Part shown: positions 12,816 to 25,276 of the stretch, in pieces | Layout: every line of letters begins with the position of its first letter | Position numbering within the stretch: the first letter of the stretch is position 1 | Assembly: GCA_936450465.1 (NCBI GenBank) | Contig: OW388296.1 | Span: 30,791,638 to 30,855,637 of the forward strand | Source: Gibbula magus | Lineage: Eukaryota; Mollusca; Gastropoda; Trochida; Trochidae | Direction of reading: 5' to 3' | Length of the DNA: 64,000 nt | Program-made: the position numbers and the translations under genes | Notes under the pieces: model-generated | Seen by the model: the letters and a program-made list of their open reading frames with translations, nothing else | What the model was told of the DNA's origin: nothing | Databases searched by the model: none

Positions 12816-12890
12816 TACGGTAGTAGATACACAAGTATCTGTAAAAGATGTGTTTTACAAATTTTGTGGAACTGGTGGGATATGTCATCT

Positions 12891-12956
12891 TCTGATGACT
12901 TGTTTTATTTTCCTCACTAATCTGATGACTTGTTTTATTTTCCTCACTAATCTGAT
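12891..12956 (+). repeat. 30 bp direct repeat, two copies
   Basis: TCTGATGACTTGTTTTATTT followed by TCCTCACTAA occurs at 12891 and again, identical, at 12921. A third start (TCTGAT) is at 12951. Probably a recent slippage duplication. Confidence 0.9.
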
Positions 12957-13315
12957 TGTGTATTTTATGTTATGCTATGCTTTTTGTGAACAATGTCCTA
13001 TTTACACTCCCATTCCTTTACAACAGTAAACTGATTGGTCTCACAGTAAAACTGAAATTTGTAACAATGATTCTGATTGGCTGAAAGATAATGCAGTATG
13101 GCAATAAACATGGTTTCCTACCTCTTGCAGAGAGTTTTAATAGGAATTTATCTTGATATTTCAATAAACCAGTGTCTATTTCCTGAATGTAGGCCAGAAT
13201 GCACACTGGATGAAAGTTCATTTGTAAATTTGTTTTTTTTACTCCAGTAGTTCTCACGCTACATCACTGGGCACGTCTGTTTGAAAGTCCCTGAATAAAT
13301 TATTTACTTCCCTAT

Positions 13316-13385
13316 TAAATAGCCGAGTGGTTTCATGTTCAGCTTTGGTTAAAGAGGTCTGGGGTTTGAATCCGATCTATGTAGA
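13316..13385 (+). mobile_element. SINE head fragment
   Basis: TAGCCGAGTGGTTTCATG, then AAAGAGGTCTGGGGTTTGAA and TCC, resemble only the tRNA-like head of the SINEs; no body follows. Confidence 0.45.
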
Positions 13386-14787
13386 TAAATTACTGTTGCT
13401 GCAATATTCAGGGTACCATTCCAAACATTTTACAAACATTTAAAGTTATTTCTTTAAGACCTGTTACCTGCGTGATATAAAAATTAACATTTGTCTAATT
13501 TTATACCATAAGTGAATGAAAAGAATATTATTTTGCATATAAATTGAATATAGACTTGTTACTTACCGTACCTGTATTTCTATAGAATTATAATCATTCA
13601 ATGTGTATTTGTAATATTTATTAAATTTAAATTTTCTGTATGAAATGCAATACTGGTTCCTGGTTTCACATGTTTCATGACTGATGTGTTACATGATCTT
13701 TAAACCTTGCATTATATTCTTCAGGCAAAGCTTACAACATTTAAGCAATTTATGAAAATCGTTTCTTTCATCCTTAGGAACTACACAGGAACAAGAACAG
13801 ATTTTCTAAATTTTCAGAATGTGTTCAATGTTTAGAAAATTCTTCACAAAAACAGATTTTGAATTTGGTTTTATTAAAAATTTGGAACTGAGGTGACAGA
13901 AAATGACAACAAAGAAGATGTCGATAAAAAAACATCTTGTCTTGAAAATGCAGAACTTCAATATTTGGATACACCAAAGGATTTTTAAACATGGGTAAAA
14001 CATTTGATAAATAGTCGAAGCTGTTTTGAAGTTAATTACTTAGAAAGTTCCCACAGTGATGCGTGGGCAAAATTGATTTTCAAAAATAACGTTAAACCCT
14101 ACGATTTGTCGTCAATCATACTTACGCAACTTAAGTCTGTGAACTTTGAACTTTGTGTGGTTTAATAGATACTTGGTCTGCCCTAAGTCATGAGCGTATT
14201 ACTCTATACAACTTGACTTAATGAACAGCTGCAAGGCTGTTGACATTTGTCCTTCATGGAATCAATTGCGTCTAATTTGTCATACCTGTCAAGAAGCTCG
14301 TCAAGCTTGTCAGGTGATTAGTAAGGTGATACTTGGGGCAGTCTTCATCGTTACCTCATCCCTCCCCTCTGACCACAATAATATTTGCGTATTTTTAAAA
14401 AATAAAAAAAAATTTCGATTTATTTTTGACAAGGTACACATTTAAAAAAACTGGTTTGACGTAAATTTTAAGATGCTTTGTAGTTATGAATATGAATATT
14501 TATAAATATCAGTAATTGGTTAGGTTTTTTTGTTTGTTATTTGTATTTATGTTGGACAACGACATGTTTCAGTCTACATTTAACTTAGTTTTCTATCCTC
14601 CTCGTGTATGTTATCATATTAACATATGATGAGTTGAAAGGAAATTTGGAAAAAGAAAAACATTAACACATAAAAAAAATACTGACTGAGATTAATATTT
14701 ATGCTAAGTCATCTTTGGTACATTCTATCTTTTATAATTTAAATAATTTTAAGATTTTCAGCAAGGTATGGGGCTGAGGGGGGTCAT
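13386..14787. other. Unannotated AT-rich sequence
   Basis: Nothing beyond AT-rich runs was recognised. Open frames are shorter than 75 codons without homology. Confidence 0.5.
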
Positions 14788-14855
14788 AGCGCCTTGAGCA
14801 TGCTTTCAAGCGTGGATATGTGCATTTATGAATATGTACTATTATTATTATTATA
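14788..14855 (+). mobile_element. 3' end of the second tRNA-SINE family
   Basis: GCGCCTTGAGCATGCTTTCA, then GTGGATATGTGCATTTATG and a (TAT)n tail, match the 3' end of the copy at 5593-6089. The 5' part is missing. Confidence 0.6.
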
Positions 14856-15327
14856 TTGGCCAATTCTGAACAACAATGCAATGATAAATTATTAAAAGTT
14901 TCCAACCTTTCAAGATTTTAAAGTACAAAGCTAAAACTGTGGTAAAATGTTCACAGAAGCCCTAGGAACAAAAATGATTTAGATCTAGTGTAAAGAAAAT
15001 AATTAGTGTTATATCACCTTGTATAATTAGGTATTAAAGCTTAAAAAGCTAACCATTACACATCGACCTGTGCATCTTTCATAATGAGCAACTACTAGTG
15101 CTATTGATCTTGGTGAAGAGGACTGTGATACTGACGTTAATCGTCTTTATAGGGGCTTATTAATTGATTCGGTTAAAACCTCCTCTCAGCTACAACTTGA
15201 TTCTGTTAAGTATCTGAAACATAATTAATCCAATAGGATGAAATATTCGTATCAAATTTTAAATAACATATTGTGAAATATTTTATTAAAACATGGTGAA
15301 CAATATTGTGATAACTCAATGTGGTTT

Positions 15328-15415
15328 GAACAGGAAGATTTTCTGGTTAAGAATTTTTTTTATGTGAAAATGTGTTTTCACATTTAAAGTTGTTATTCAG
15401 AAAACCTTCCTGTTC
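15328..15415. repeat. Imperfect hairpin, 88 bp
   Basis: GAACAGGAAGATTTTCTGGT at the left is mirrored by CAGAAAACCTTCCTGTTC at the right. An inner TGAAAATGTGTTTTCA is itself self-complementary. No flanking duplication was recognised. Confidence 0.75.
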
Positions 15416-15835
15416 TTATGTATGCCACTTCTGAAGCCTTGATCTATGAGGTTGGACAAATACTACAGCTCAATAGTTTGGCAAGACATATAATAGAAGC
15501 CATAGCAATGTTAGAAAACTCATCTCATAAAACAATTATGGCATGAGCGAGTAGAATTAGGCCACGGTGAGCAGGCTTCACTTAAATCAAGTGGTTGGAC
15601 TGTTAATCTTGTTTTTATAATTGTATTCGTTTTTTGTCATGTTCACATAATTCAAACAATCATGCAAACAATATACAGTCATATTTATAAAGCTATAGCG
15701 GTATTCAGATAAACTATTGCAGCTTGTTCATGTGGGGTTTACACTACTAATAAATTGCATTGCGTTGATTCATGTTTTGCATGCAATTTTAATGCAAATA
15801 TCATAAGTGCGATTGTTTTAGTTTCATATGTTATA

Positions 15836-16040
15836 ATGTAGTACATGTATAATTTATGTATGTATGTACAGATGTATGTAATTACTGTAGGTGTATTAAC
15901 AATGGGTGTTTGTACAGGTTTTATGTTTAGATTCTGATGTATGTATGTACAATTCAAATGTATGTAGGAACGTACCGATGTTTATACGTACACATGTATG
16001 TATGTATACAAGTCTGAATGTATGTTTATATGTATTGGAT
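15836..16040. repeat. Degenerate (TGTA)n microsatellite
   Basis: Repeated TATGTATGTA runs are interspersed with other sequence over about 200 bp. The overlapping open frames on both strands arise from it. Confidence 0.75.
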
Positions 16041-16689
16041 GTCTGTTGGCATAATTTTTGTATGACTGCTTTGCTTACCAGTGGTTGGAAATATCCCTTT
16101 CAGATAATGAAAATATGACGTCATATAGGGAATTCCAATGCGATTGTGAATGCAATGCGAATAAAATAGAACAGGTTGTATTATCTTCGTATCACATAGC
16201 AAGGCATGAAAAAAAACGGACATAGTGTATGACAACTCATTGAAAATAACGTGTTGCGTTCTTGTGTGCGATTAATTTTAAACCCATCGCATCCAAATCC
16301 AATCCACCTCTTTGTGAAATAAATATGTTTAAGCCAATAAAGCTAGATACAGTGGTATCAAGCAAGGTAGACAAAAACATATATTTTTTTGTTTCTAAGC
16401 ATGCAGAAGAAAACAGCTTGACACGCAGTCATTGTGGGAGCTGCATTGACATTTAAATACTCTTCCACCAGTTTCATTAGGATAAAGAGCCACAATGGTA
16501 TTGTAGATTTTCTCCCACCTGAAATAATATATGCTATGGGAGGGATGTTGAAATAAGCTTGACAGCTTGTTCACCAATCCCATTACAATAAATAAAAATT
16601 TGTTTGAACAATACTATCTGCTACAATAGTGAAATACCTTTCAAAGGGGTGTAATTTATCAAATCACTTCCTAGTTTAAATTTTTTAAA

Positions 16690-16715
16690 ATGATGTTCAC
16701 AGGTTTCACTGTAAT
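16690..16715 (+). mobile_element. Old SINE 3' domain, left part of interrupted copy
   Basis: GTTCACAGGTTTCACTGTAA aligns with the GCTCGCAGGTTTCACCGCAA of intact SINEs. The remainder resumes after the inserted element at 18542. Confidence 0.7.
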
Positions 16716-18541
16716 CAGTGTTTCCGCTAGCTTTTTTTACAGCCGGACATTGTGACCGGCGAGCATGTAAAATACCGGACATTTGTAAATTTTATCGGTC
16801 AAGACATTGCAAATGAAAACAAAGAAAATAAAACAAAAACTACTCACTTTAATCTTCCTGTTTTATTACTGAATAGCTGTGTATATGTCTATTATGAAAA
16901 TTGTTCGTGTGCATATTTCTAAACAAATCTTTCCTCACGTACAGGCTCCTGTAAAAAAACTCACGGTACATATCGCTTGTGATGAATGAATAAATCGTAA
17001 ACTTATAGAATCATGTAAATGATTAAACAGATTTGCCAGGTGGTAGAAAAATATATATGTTAGATCTAAATCACGGTGAAAATAGAAAACGACGTCGGCT
17101 TAACATGGTAAAAAATGTGTGGAAATTTAGGCTACTTCTCACAAAGTTGCTGTCTTCGTAACTTGCGGCCATTTGCATTGTTGAAGGGGGTGGTTTCAAA
17201 GAATGTTATTTGAATATTTTCCTTCGAGCATTAAAGGGGCAGTAGCACGTTTTTTCGCTCAAATAAGTCTATGAAATGTATTTGAAAAATAATGTCAACA
17301 ATAGTAAAAGACCATTCTCTCTTCGTAAAATCAAGTTTAAAATGATTGTACATGGTTCGATAATGCCATGGGAATCGTTTTTGTAATGCGAAATGATTAA
17401 ATTGTGTTCACAAAAAAATGGACGCCATGCAATTTTTGCTTCATACACAACACAGTTATTACCACTACGGATAATTGGTTTATGTAATAAGATGTTTTAC
17501 CCTCTAAAGTTAATATAAATGACATAAACTATCAATATATATAGGAAATTTGAAAAAATAAAATTTGAAAAAAACGTGCTACTGCCCCTTTAATACAAAA
17601 AACATCTCGCATGTTTTATTAAATTTTCCTTGCTTTGACTATCGTGAGAATATCTTACCTACATAACGTGTGTAACGGCAATTCAAATAGATGTAGTCAC
17701 TCTTCTTGCAACAAAGCGCCATTATGAATGTTATACGGCCCCCATACGTCACAACCATATTCAACCAATCACAAAGAAGGAACCTTCTAGCGCATAAGTA
17801 TGTCAATTTGACGGTTTCGACTGAATGATGACTGATGTTACAATTTTAAATTGAAAAATACTTATTCAGAGTAATTAAGATGTTTTATGATCACTATCTG
17901 AGAGCTGGCATGACTAAAATTGTATTTGAATGGTGGATACAGTCTGACAAAACAATTTTTCAAAATGATTCTTCATTATGACTCGCCGATCGATAAGTGA
18001 TGAACTGGCTTTATTTTGATTGGTAATTAATTAAATTGCCACTTGCACAAGAGTCATCATTTTTTTGGCTACTGTTGTTTTTATCACTATCTTCATTGGG
18101 TTCAGAAGCTTACCTTAAAAAAAATCGAAAAGCGTCGTCTGCTTTCTGCTCTCCATTTTAACCAGATACTAACCACGTGGTGATAAACATTCGGAAAAAA
18201 ATCATAAATATTTCGTGTGTTCCCGTAATGCCATAATAAGAAGGTACTCCTCGAGGTTATATTAAACACCAAGAGGTTCCGAATGATTATCGTATTGACC
18301 AATGTGCGTTGCATGCTAAAAATAGGTTTTCGAAGCGAGTTGTAAGTGTACGTTGTCAGTGTTTTAGAGTGTATGTTGTAGGCGTTATCACCTTTGGCTT
18401 GAGAAACAAAACTAAGTTATAATTTTGACAAATAAGACTTTTATTTTTACCGGACACAGGGACCGACAGCCTCTAAATTTACCGGTCCTGGTCGTTTTTT
18501 AACTGCCAAAATCCGGCATATACCGGAGAACGGAAACACTG
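16716..18541. mobile_element. 1.83 kb CAGTG-ended TIR element (hAT-like, non-autonomous)
   Basis: Starts CAGTGTTTCCGCTAGC and ends GAACGGAAACACTG. Inside both ends are ACCGG-rich blocks (CCGGACATTGTGACCGG; GGACACAGGGACCG). TGTAAT flanks both sides (16710-16715, 18542-18547), a 6 bp duplication verified by the SINE it interrupts. No transposase reading frame is visible. A TTAA MITE sits inside it at 17231. Confidence 0.85.
17231..17593 (+). mobile_element. TTAA MITE copy 1
   Basis: Ends TTAAAGGGGCAGTAGCACGT and, inverted, the same at the right, with TTAA duplicated at each end (piggyBac-style target; inference). The interior has GCCATGGGAATCGTTTTTGT and AAAATGGACGCCATGCAA. Nested in the 1.83 kb element. 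Confidence 0.92.
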
Positions 18542-18800
18542 TGTAATGCATAGCCACAATGATTTTGCAGACTCTCTCTTAAATATATTTTCAACTCTCT
18601 GATCCCCTGAATCCACTGACATAATTATATTACTCTGGAAAACAAATACTTCAAATCGTTTCACACCACCTTGCTAGATTAAGTCAGCTCGCAGATTTCA
18701 CTGGAATGCATGGCCACAATGAGTTTGCAGGCCTTCTTCCAGCATTGTAAAAAATGATCAACCTCATATTAACTCCACAGTCATCTGAATCTTGAGGATA
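18542..18800 (+). mobile_element. Old SINE 3' domain, right part, plus another tail
   Basis: TGTAATGCATAGCCACAATG completes the tail begun at 16690. A second tail fragment at about 18685-18780 reads CGCAGATTTCACTGGAATGC then GGCCACAATGAGTTTGCAGG. Confidence 0.65.
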
Positions 18801-20240
18801 GGTTTCATCTGAAATTAGATCACATTGAATGCAGTAGTGTACATTGTGCCTCTTCAATTAATCTTTATAAAAATATCTTCAAAGTGTACAATTAGTTTGT
18901 AAGATATTTTCCCATGGTTGTCAGGTGGCAGCTGTACCTATCGAAGCATAGTTTCCTAATAACCATCTGGGACTAGTTGTTAAAATACTTCACTTGGATG
19001 AGTTCACCTGTAGATAGTATAAAGATTGTCTCACGTGTGATTAACTCGGATTCAAGGCATCATCAGCTGTATTTAAATTGTTTTGTAATTAACCGGAAGG
19101 CTTTGTGTAAGTTGAGGGAGAGGGTTGTGACTGATATAACATTAAGACTCTGAAATGAATTTTTTGTAAAATTAAATTTTTTGTAAAGAAATGATAAAAT
19201 AATAAAAAGGAGCCTCTGAGATGTGTTCATTATCAGAAACTGAGCTCAGAGTCTTGTTGTAGACTTGCCTAGGCTCTTTAAACATTAAGGGGTCTGGATG
19301 ACAGACGTGTTAATTGAGGGGAGAGGGTAGGGGTTACTGAGTGTGACCTTGAACGTTCTGTTGTTGCTTGATTCGTGTTGCTTGGATTCACAAAACTTAA
19401 TGAATGTCTTCAATTTTCAATGAGACATCACCATTGAAATGTCTTAGACAAAGTCAGAGATTTTTCAAATTATTTAAGCTGGTTTAAACCACGATAGTTT
19501 TTACGTCACTATTCGGAATTCAAAACGTTTTACATGGCCGGAAATACTGTCTACGCATGCGGACGGTAATGAATTGACAAATGTTGAAGTGAAACTAAAG
19601 CGAAACAGATTAAATCCGAAAACCGAGGTTTAAAACGTCTGTTTAACCAGACTTGCTATTTGTAAGTTTAAGTTAGACTGGGGGTCTAGGTTTTGCCAGA
19701 CCTAGTTTACTGTTAAACCTGGACTAATTCAAAACCCTTTTATTATTTCGGGCCTTAGGGATCTTACTGCAGTCTAGGTCTCCCCAAGCAAGTCTAGTTA
19801 TCAGTATACACCTGAAATGCAGGCATGAATATAAAGAGCTTGGATCAGTGTGTGGGTGGCATACTGTTTACTTATAACGGAGTAAATGATTTCCAGGCAC
19901 ATGGCATCAATGAAGAGTTTGATGCCAAGTTTGAACACGTCTCCTGATCGGGATGGAGCGAGAAATGGCTGCTTTTGATTTGTGATAATGTCCAGGAGTG
20001 GGAGAATGTAGACTGAAACTTGGTCGCTGAAACATCCAATTTTTAAAAATATCAATTTTATTGAATATTGGAGCCTTTGTCAAATCTAGACTTGCTCTTT
20101 AGAGAAATATCATATTGGCTTAGGGTAAAGTAAAGGTGAAAATAATATAGGTCAAACTAGTAAGACTAGGGCGAGTATAAGATGTTAGATATGGAACTGA
20201 ACTTGATATCTGGCAACATCAGCTTGGATACATTAATTAT
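18801..20240. other. Unannotated sequence
   Basis: No exon, RNA or recognised element. A weakly inverted pair (GCTGGTTTAAACCACG near 19480 and CTGTTTAACCAGAC near 19640) hints at a further MITE but is too short to call. Confidence 0.45.
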
Positions 20241-20525
20241 CCCCGCCACAACGAAGTTGGCGGGGGATATAGAAATGAGTTCCGTCCGTCTGTCCGTCTG
20301 TGCGTCCGGGCTTTTCCATTCCGGCCTCAAACTTCAAAACTATTCAATATATTTTGCTGAAACTTTGTACAGGTATCAGCCAAGTAGTCTAGATGTGCCT
20401 TTTGCTATATAGAAATTTGATCACTTATGAGTTATGAGTTATAACAATTTTCAAGAAAGTAAATGCATTATATATTCAAAATGCATAAATATATTCAAAA
20501 TTTCTACATGGCGGGGGATATGGCC
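20241..20525 (+). repeat. CCCCGCCACAACGAAG dispersed repeat with (GTCC)n-like run
   Basis: CCCCGCCACAACGAAGTTGG then CGGGG forms a small hairpin, followed by TCCGTCCGTCTGTCCGTCTG and a core containing TGCTGAAACTTTGTAC; TGGCGGGGGATATGG closes it. It shares the microsatellite and core motif with the pearl-like element at 12188. Confidence 0.7.
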
Positions 20526-21203
20526 GACTCTCGGTCTGCTTGTTACATTTTGTCCTTGCCACGAAGAAAATGTGAATATTGAAGCTTGGTAAGCACACAG
20601 CTATGGACTTAGATTCAACAGTGACAGCCTGTTTAGGTTCAGTAAAGTCTAACCTGTAAACCATTAATAAAATCTAGAAACTTAATCTGAATGAAGTTAA
20701 AATCTAAGTTCTTGGGTAAACCAACTGTCAACAACAACATGACTCCTGCCAATTAATTCCTGTATTTGCAATGTGCCATGATGTGTTGAAGTGAAACATT
20801 CCTTGCATTTTTTTGGCATGATTTTTCAATTGATTATTTTCCAACTTTTTACCCTAGGAGACTTTTCCCATGTTTTCAACAAATTGTTCCTCGAAGAAAC
20901 ATAACAAATGTGTTCTTTTAGCCTGAAGGACTCAAGAAAGGAAATAATTCCGAAAATGTAAATTTTTTAAAAAAATCCCCAAAAATCTTTTTGAACATAT
21001 ATATAAAAGTTATTACAACCTATAAAAACCAATAAAGAGACCACCACAAAGTAACTGGACGATCCAACATTACAAATAGAAGCCAATATTTAGTTTGTGA
21101 TCCATACATTCTAAAAACGGACCAATATCCACCGAAAGTGAAAGATAACGTCATAGTTTGACTAGATAGCACACCACTACAAATAGAAGCCTGTATTAGT
21201 ATA

Positions 21204-21516
21204 GGGGGTGGGATAGTGCAGTGGTTAGCGCGTTCAACTTCGGACCCGGGGTTTGAATCCCGCCAGGGGCACGGCAACTTTGTCTGCAGTAGAGAATTGT
21301 TCTACACGCAGTAAGGTTTGGGTGCAATGCTACACTGAATATCAGCGTAGTACCACCCATGACTCGCTAGTTCCAGCCGGTGCTCGCAGGTTTCATCGCA
21401 ATGCATAGCCACGTGGTGTTGCAGGCTTTCTCCCTGCCGTAATACTAGCAGCCGCGATATAAGTGAAATACACTTGAAAGCGGCGTTACACCCCATATCA
21501 CCTCACCTCACCTCAC
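21204..21516 (+). mobile_element. tRNA-derived SINE, ACCTC tail
   Basis: Complete family member with a short anticodon-region deletion (CTTCGGACCCGGGGTTTGAA) and tail (CACCT)n. CTGTATTAGTATA is repeated exactly at 21191-21203 and 21517-21529, a 13 bp target duplication. Confidence 0.94.
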
Positions 21517-22294
21517 CTGTATTAGTATACTGACATACACAGACAAATTTAAAAAAAAAACCAAACATTTTAAGTTCAAAATTTGTACCTATATCCAACT
21601 TAAACAATCCAAAGACAACCTCAAAATTGAGTTAAACCACAAAAAAACTGAGTTGTGAAACCAGGTACTAGCACGTCAAAAATAGCAACCAATATTATGT
21701 GCAAAAGCATCTTCGGACAAACATGAAAATAAACATCTTCGTTTTTTACAAAGGTGAAAATGAGGAAAATTCAATATACTAATTTTACCTTAAGTTTATG
21801 AATTACAAAACTCAAAAACTTAAAACCGACTTATAGCAAGAAAAAAATAAACAGTTGTGAAAAACGACAAGATAAGCACCAACCAATAGCCAGCAATATT
21901 CAGTAAGCAGTGATCCGCGTAGCTACATTCTCTGTCTGGGACAGCTCCATGCATAGTGCATGAGACATAAATACCTCTAATGTCTCATCGGTGCTAGTCT
22001 CATTACTTGAGGGACCAGCTATTCCTGGACCTATTGATTCTGTCTCCCGCTCCACATACATGACCCCAATTTATTTATCAGCAGGAGTTTGGTAAAACAG
22101 ATGATCTCAAAATGTATTTAAAAATAAGCCTTACAAATACGAGTATGTGGAAACAATGAATTATGATGGTTTGGAATATGTAAGATATAAGCCAAGATAA
22201 GAAATGCGGATTCAATACAAAGACTTTTGTGATATATATATTTATCATCCAAAACTGTGTTCCATAGGAGATTTTGCTTGTGGGAGATCAAGCA

Positions 22295-22312
22295 ATATCT
22301 CCTAGGAGATAT
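22295..22312. repeat. 18 bp perfect palindrome
   Basis: ATATCTCCTAGGAGATAT is self-complementary. GGAGATTTTGC and GGGAGATCAAGC lie beside it. Function unknown. Confidence 0.85.
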
Positions 22313-22359
22313 CTTTTTGGCAGTAGATTTTGCACAATGCCCTGTCGCCGTCAACTACA

Positions 22360-22448
22360 TGACATCACAATGCTTTTACATCATCGAGTAGTGACGTCAC
22401 AATGCTATGACGTCATAAACATGATGACATCACATTGCTATGACCTCG
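22360..22448. promoter_or_regulatory. Array of CRE-like TGACGTCA sites
   Basis: TGACATCA at 22360, TGACGTCA at 22392 and 22408, TGACATCA at 22425 and TGACCTCG at 22441, with spacing of 32, 16, 17 and 16 bp and a shared CAATGCTA or CATTGCTA spacer. Two are perfect CREB/ATF consensus palindromes. It is equally a degenerate 16 bp tandem repeat, so regulatory use is only a hypothesis. Confidence 0.5.
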
Positions 22449-22540
22449 CCGCACTGGAATTCAAATGGTAGAGATGTGCTCAGAGACGTACACTATTTTC
22501 ACTTAATTGTAATAAGAATGACTTTGGATGATAAATAGGA

Positions 22541-22678
22541 TCTCACCCAAGTGTCTTCTGATATCAAATATATCAACACTCTTTGATAAAAGTGAAAATA
22601 TTCTCGGCAAGCCTGGATATTTGTAACTTTTATCAACTCGTGTTGATATATTTGATATCAGAAGACACTTGGGTGAGA
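22541..22678. repeat. 53 bp-arm hairpin with 32 nt loop
   Basis: The left arm TCTCACCCAAGTGTCTTCTG continues to 22593 and is mirrored by 22626-22678 ending CAGAAGACACTTGGGTGAGA. Arms match at 50 of 53 positions. It is probably a foldback MITE, but no target duplication was identified. Confidence 0.88.
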
Positions 22679-23384
22679 TTCTCTATATATTGGCCATATT
22701 AGGCCATTTATCTGTATGTTGTTAAAATCTGGCTCTGAAATAATGAATTTTGACAAATATTGAATCTGAGGAAAGACTGTATCCGCTCTAGATGGTAAGG
22801 TGAACAGAGTACCTGTTAAATTCAAATGATAAATTCTATTGTCATTGCTAAAGACATCTTCCATTTCCTTTCAACAAAGAAATGATAAGGCCTTTTATCT
22901 TCTGTCTTACTTGTCCGGTGAAGAAGTCTTTGAAAGTATTTCCTTGCGTAGGAGTATGTAAGCACTCGTTCATTGTAATGGATCAGAATGAAAAATGGGA
23001 ATAGTTTTGTTAATGAGGACTTTAGATCTGTGAAAGAGTTGCTAATTTGAATTGGCAGACAGGCGCACTTAGCTAAGAAGATACTTCCTGACTGTCAGTT
23101 TGGAAATGGATGATATATGCACCTCTTTTCTTGAAATGTGCACTCCCTCTTTCTCAAAACTCCAAAAGCTGTATCCATCCCTGTAGGCGTAACTCAATAT
23201 ACTTAACGCAGGTTAACTTTACCTGAGTGTCCAGGAATATTCCAGGATGTCTCTAGCCAGTTTCCAATCCCGGACTTTATTAACAAATTCTTTAAAATAG
23301 ACAGCCCTGAATGGTTTGCTCCATCTCATGATATATTTGAAAATTAAAGGAATAAACTAACTTTTCTAGTAAGTCATAATTCGT

Positions 23385-23445
23385 GCCAGTCTCCATCATT
23401 GGCTAATTTAAGCCTTGCTGCATTTCCTAAACTTTTCTGTGATAT
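23385..23445. mobile_element. Mutator-like MITE, single-arm fragment
   Basis: GTGCCAGTCTCCATCATTGG, then CTAATTTAAGCCTTGC and ATTTCC, match one arm of the palindromic element at 26471; the partner arm is absent. Confidence 0.55.
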
Positions 23446-23910
23446 TGCAGCAGAGCATACTTATAATGAAGTTTGGGTGCAGAGCTATGCTACACCAGAA
23501 CAGGAAAGTTAAAGAAATGTGGCAATGCCAGTGATCAGTAACAATAAACCCATGCTGGACAGCTATCCCAAAGGACTACCTTCAAGATAATGCTTGACCT
23601 TTTGTAGATTTGTTTGTAATCTGAATGGCCCAAAGATGTATTCAATGAATTTTTTTTGTCGCATCTCATATTTATTATCCTTGTCAGGTTAAATCCATCA
23701 AGAATGTATATGTTTGCAGAGCTGGCCAGAGGGAATGGGTGATTTTCAATGTTTTCATGCAAATTCTATTACCGGTTCTTCTGGCCAGGGCCTAGATATT
23801 CAAAGTTTGCTAAGATTATCATAAGTATCATTCGTTAACATAGACTTGGTGCTTAGAGAGCTGTGAAAGTCTATGTCCGGAGCTTTGTCTTAATTGATCT
23901 TTATTGACAG

Positions 23911-25276
23911 GGTTCGAAATTACCTTCATTTGGGTGCCGAGCGCACGGGTAAATTTAATAGGGCACGGGTAACATTGTACAGCTGTGCCTTGTGGGCACG
24001 CCTGAAAATTCACTTACTATCTTAAATTTTAATTAAACTGACAAAATGTTTACTTTTCAACCTTTCTACAACTATCCCAAACTTTAAAACGTCTGTTCTG
24101 ACACACAGCAGACCATAATTTGAAGACTGTGAAGACAAGTTCTGAAGAAAGCAAATTTTCGGCTTTTCCAAGAAATCTATTTTTAGAATTGTCTCTTACG
24201 ACTTAGTGTCAGCAGTAGAATTATTACAAAGCATTTTTAAGTTTCAAGAAAGACAGTATGATGGTCAACAATAAGCAACCTATTTAGAAATAATTTAGAT
24301 TTACTCTGCTTGTAAAATTCCTTCATAAATCTATCCAATGCTCACAGAAAAAATAAATCATGCTGACATCTTGAGTGGACCGATCCATTTGCCTGAGGGA
24401 TGATAGGTGAATTTTGTCCAATTTTTTTTAGAAATAACAGTTTCAATGTCACCAATGAGTTTACAGCAGTATTAGGGGGAATATATTGTGCAATAATGTT
24501 ATTTAAGTTATATAAAATGAATTTAATTAATTAAGCAATGAGAAAATTTTGACAGGTTTGCTTACAAACAACCTGTCACCCCTCTTCCTAAATAAGTCAA
24601 GCCCTTTGGCGGAAGTATGGAAATCGAACGTCTTGATGTATAGATACTGATTGTATTTGTAACTGTTTAGGTTTTGATAAATTATGATGCATAAGTGAAA
24701 CTTTTTTAACTAGAATTTAATAAGTGTCTTCACAGAATTCTAAGGTATGTGTTGATATATTGGAAGTCTATTCTACAAATTAGTTTCACTTGTTGCCTGG
24801 GTGGCTATAGTATAAATAGAGATATTTGTGAGATGAAACACTTATTTCAATATTACCAAATAATTAATCAATATACAACTTGTTTTATATCTTTTTCAGA
24901 AATAAGTACTAAATCAACTATTTTAAACAGTTCATTATAGATCATGTGTATTTTATGAGTTTTTTAAAAGTGAAAAAAAATCTCATACAAATGACAATTT
25001 TCAAAATCTATGTACAAACAATAAACATATATATAAACAACACAAAACAAGTATTTTATTAGTGTCTAAACAGGAACTTTATTATTGTTAAATAATATAT
25101 GATGGCAAAATTCCTCCTGTAAATCTGTAAACAAAGTAACTTACTAATATAACAAAAACTGTGTCCTTATGATCATGATCTCTGATGGCACACTTTACTT
25201 GGTCAGGGCACACATAAATTTGATATTGGGTGCCTTAAGGCACCCTCAGAAAAAAAATCATTTCTATCCCTGATTG
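23911..25276. mobile_element. CAGGG-ended 1.37 kb element (hAT-like)
   Basis: The left end CAGGGTTCGAAATTACC and the inverted right end CAGGGATAGAAATGATT match imperfectly. GGGTGCC-type blocks lie inside both ends. ATTGA abuts both termini, a 5 bp duplication. The interior is AT-rich with no recognisable transposase. Confidence 0.6.

Noticed and set aside
19477..19700. Possible MITE with GCTGGTTTAAACC ends
   Set aside because: The inverted match is short and imperfect and has no flanking duplication; no second copy in the window.
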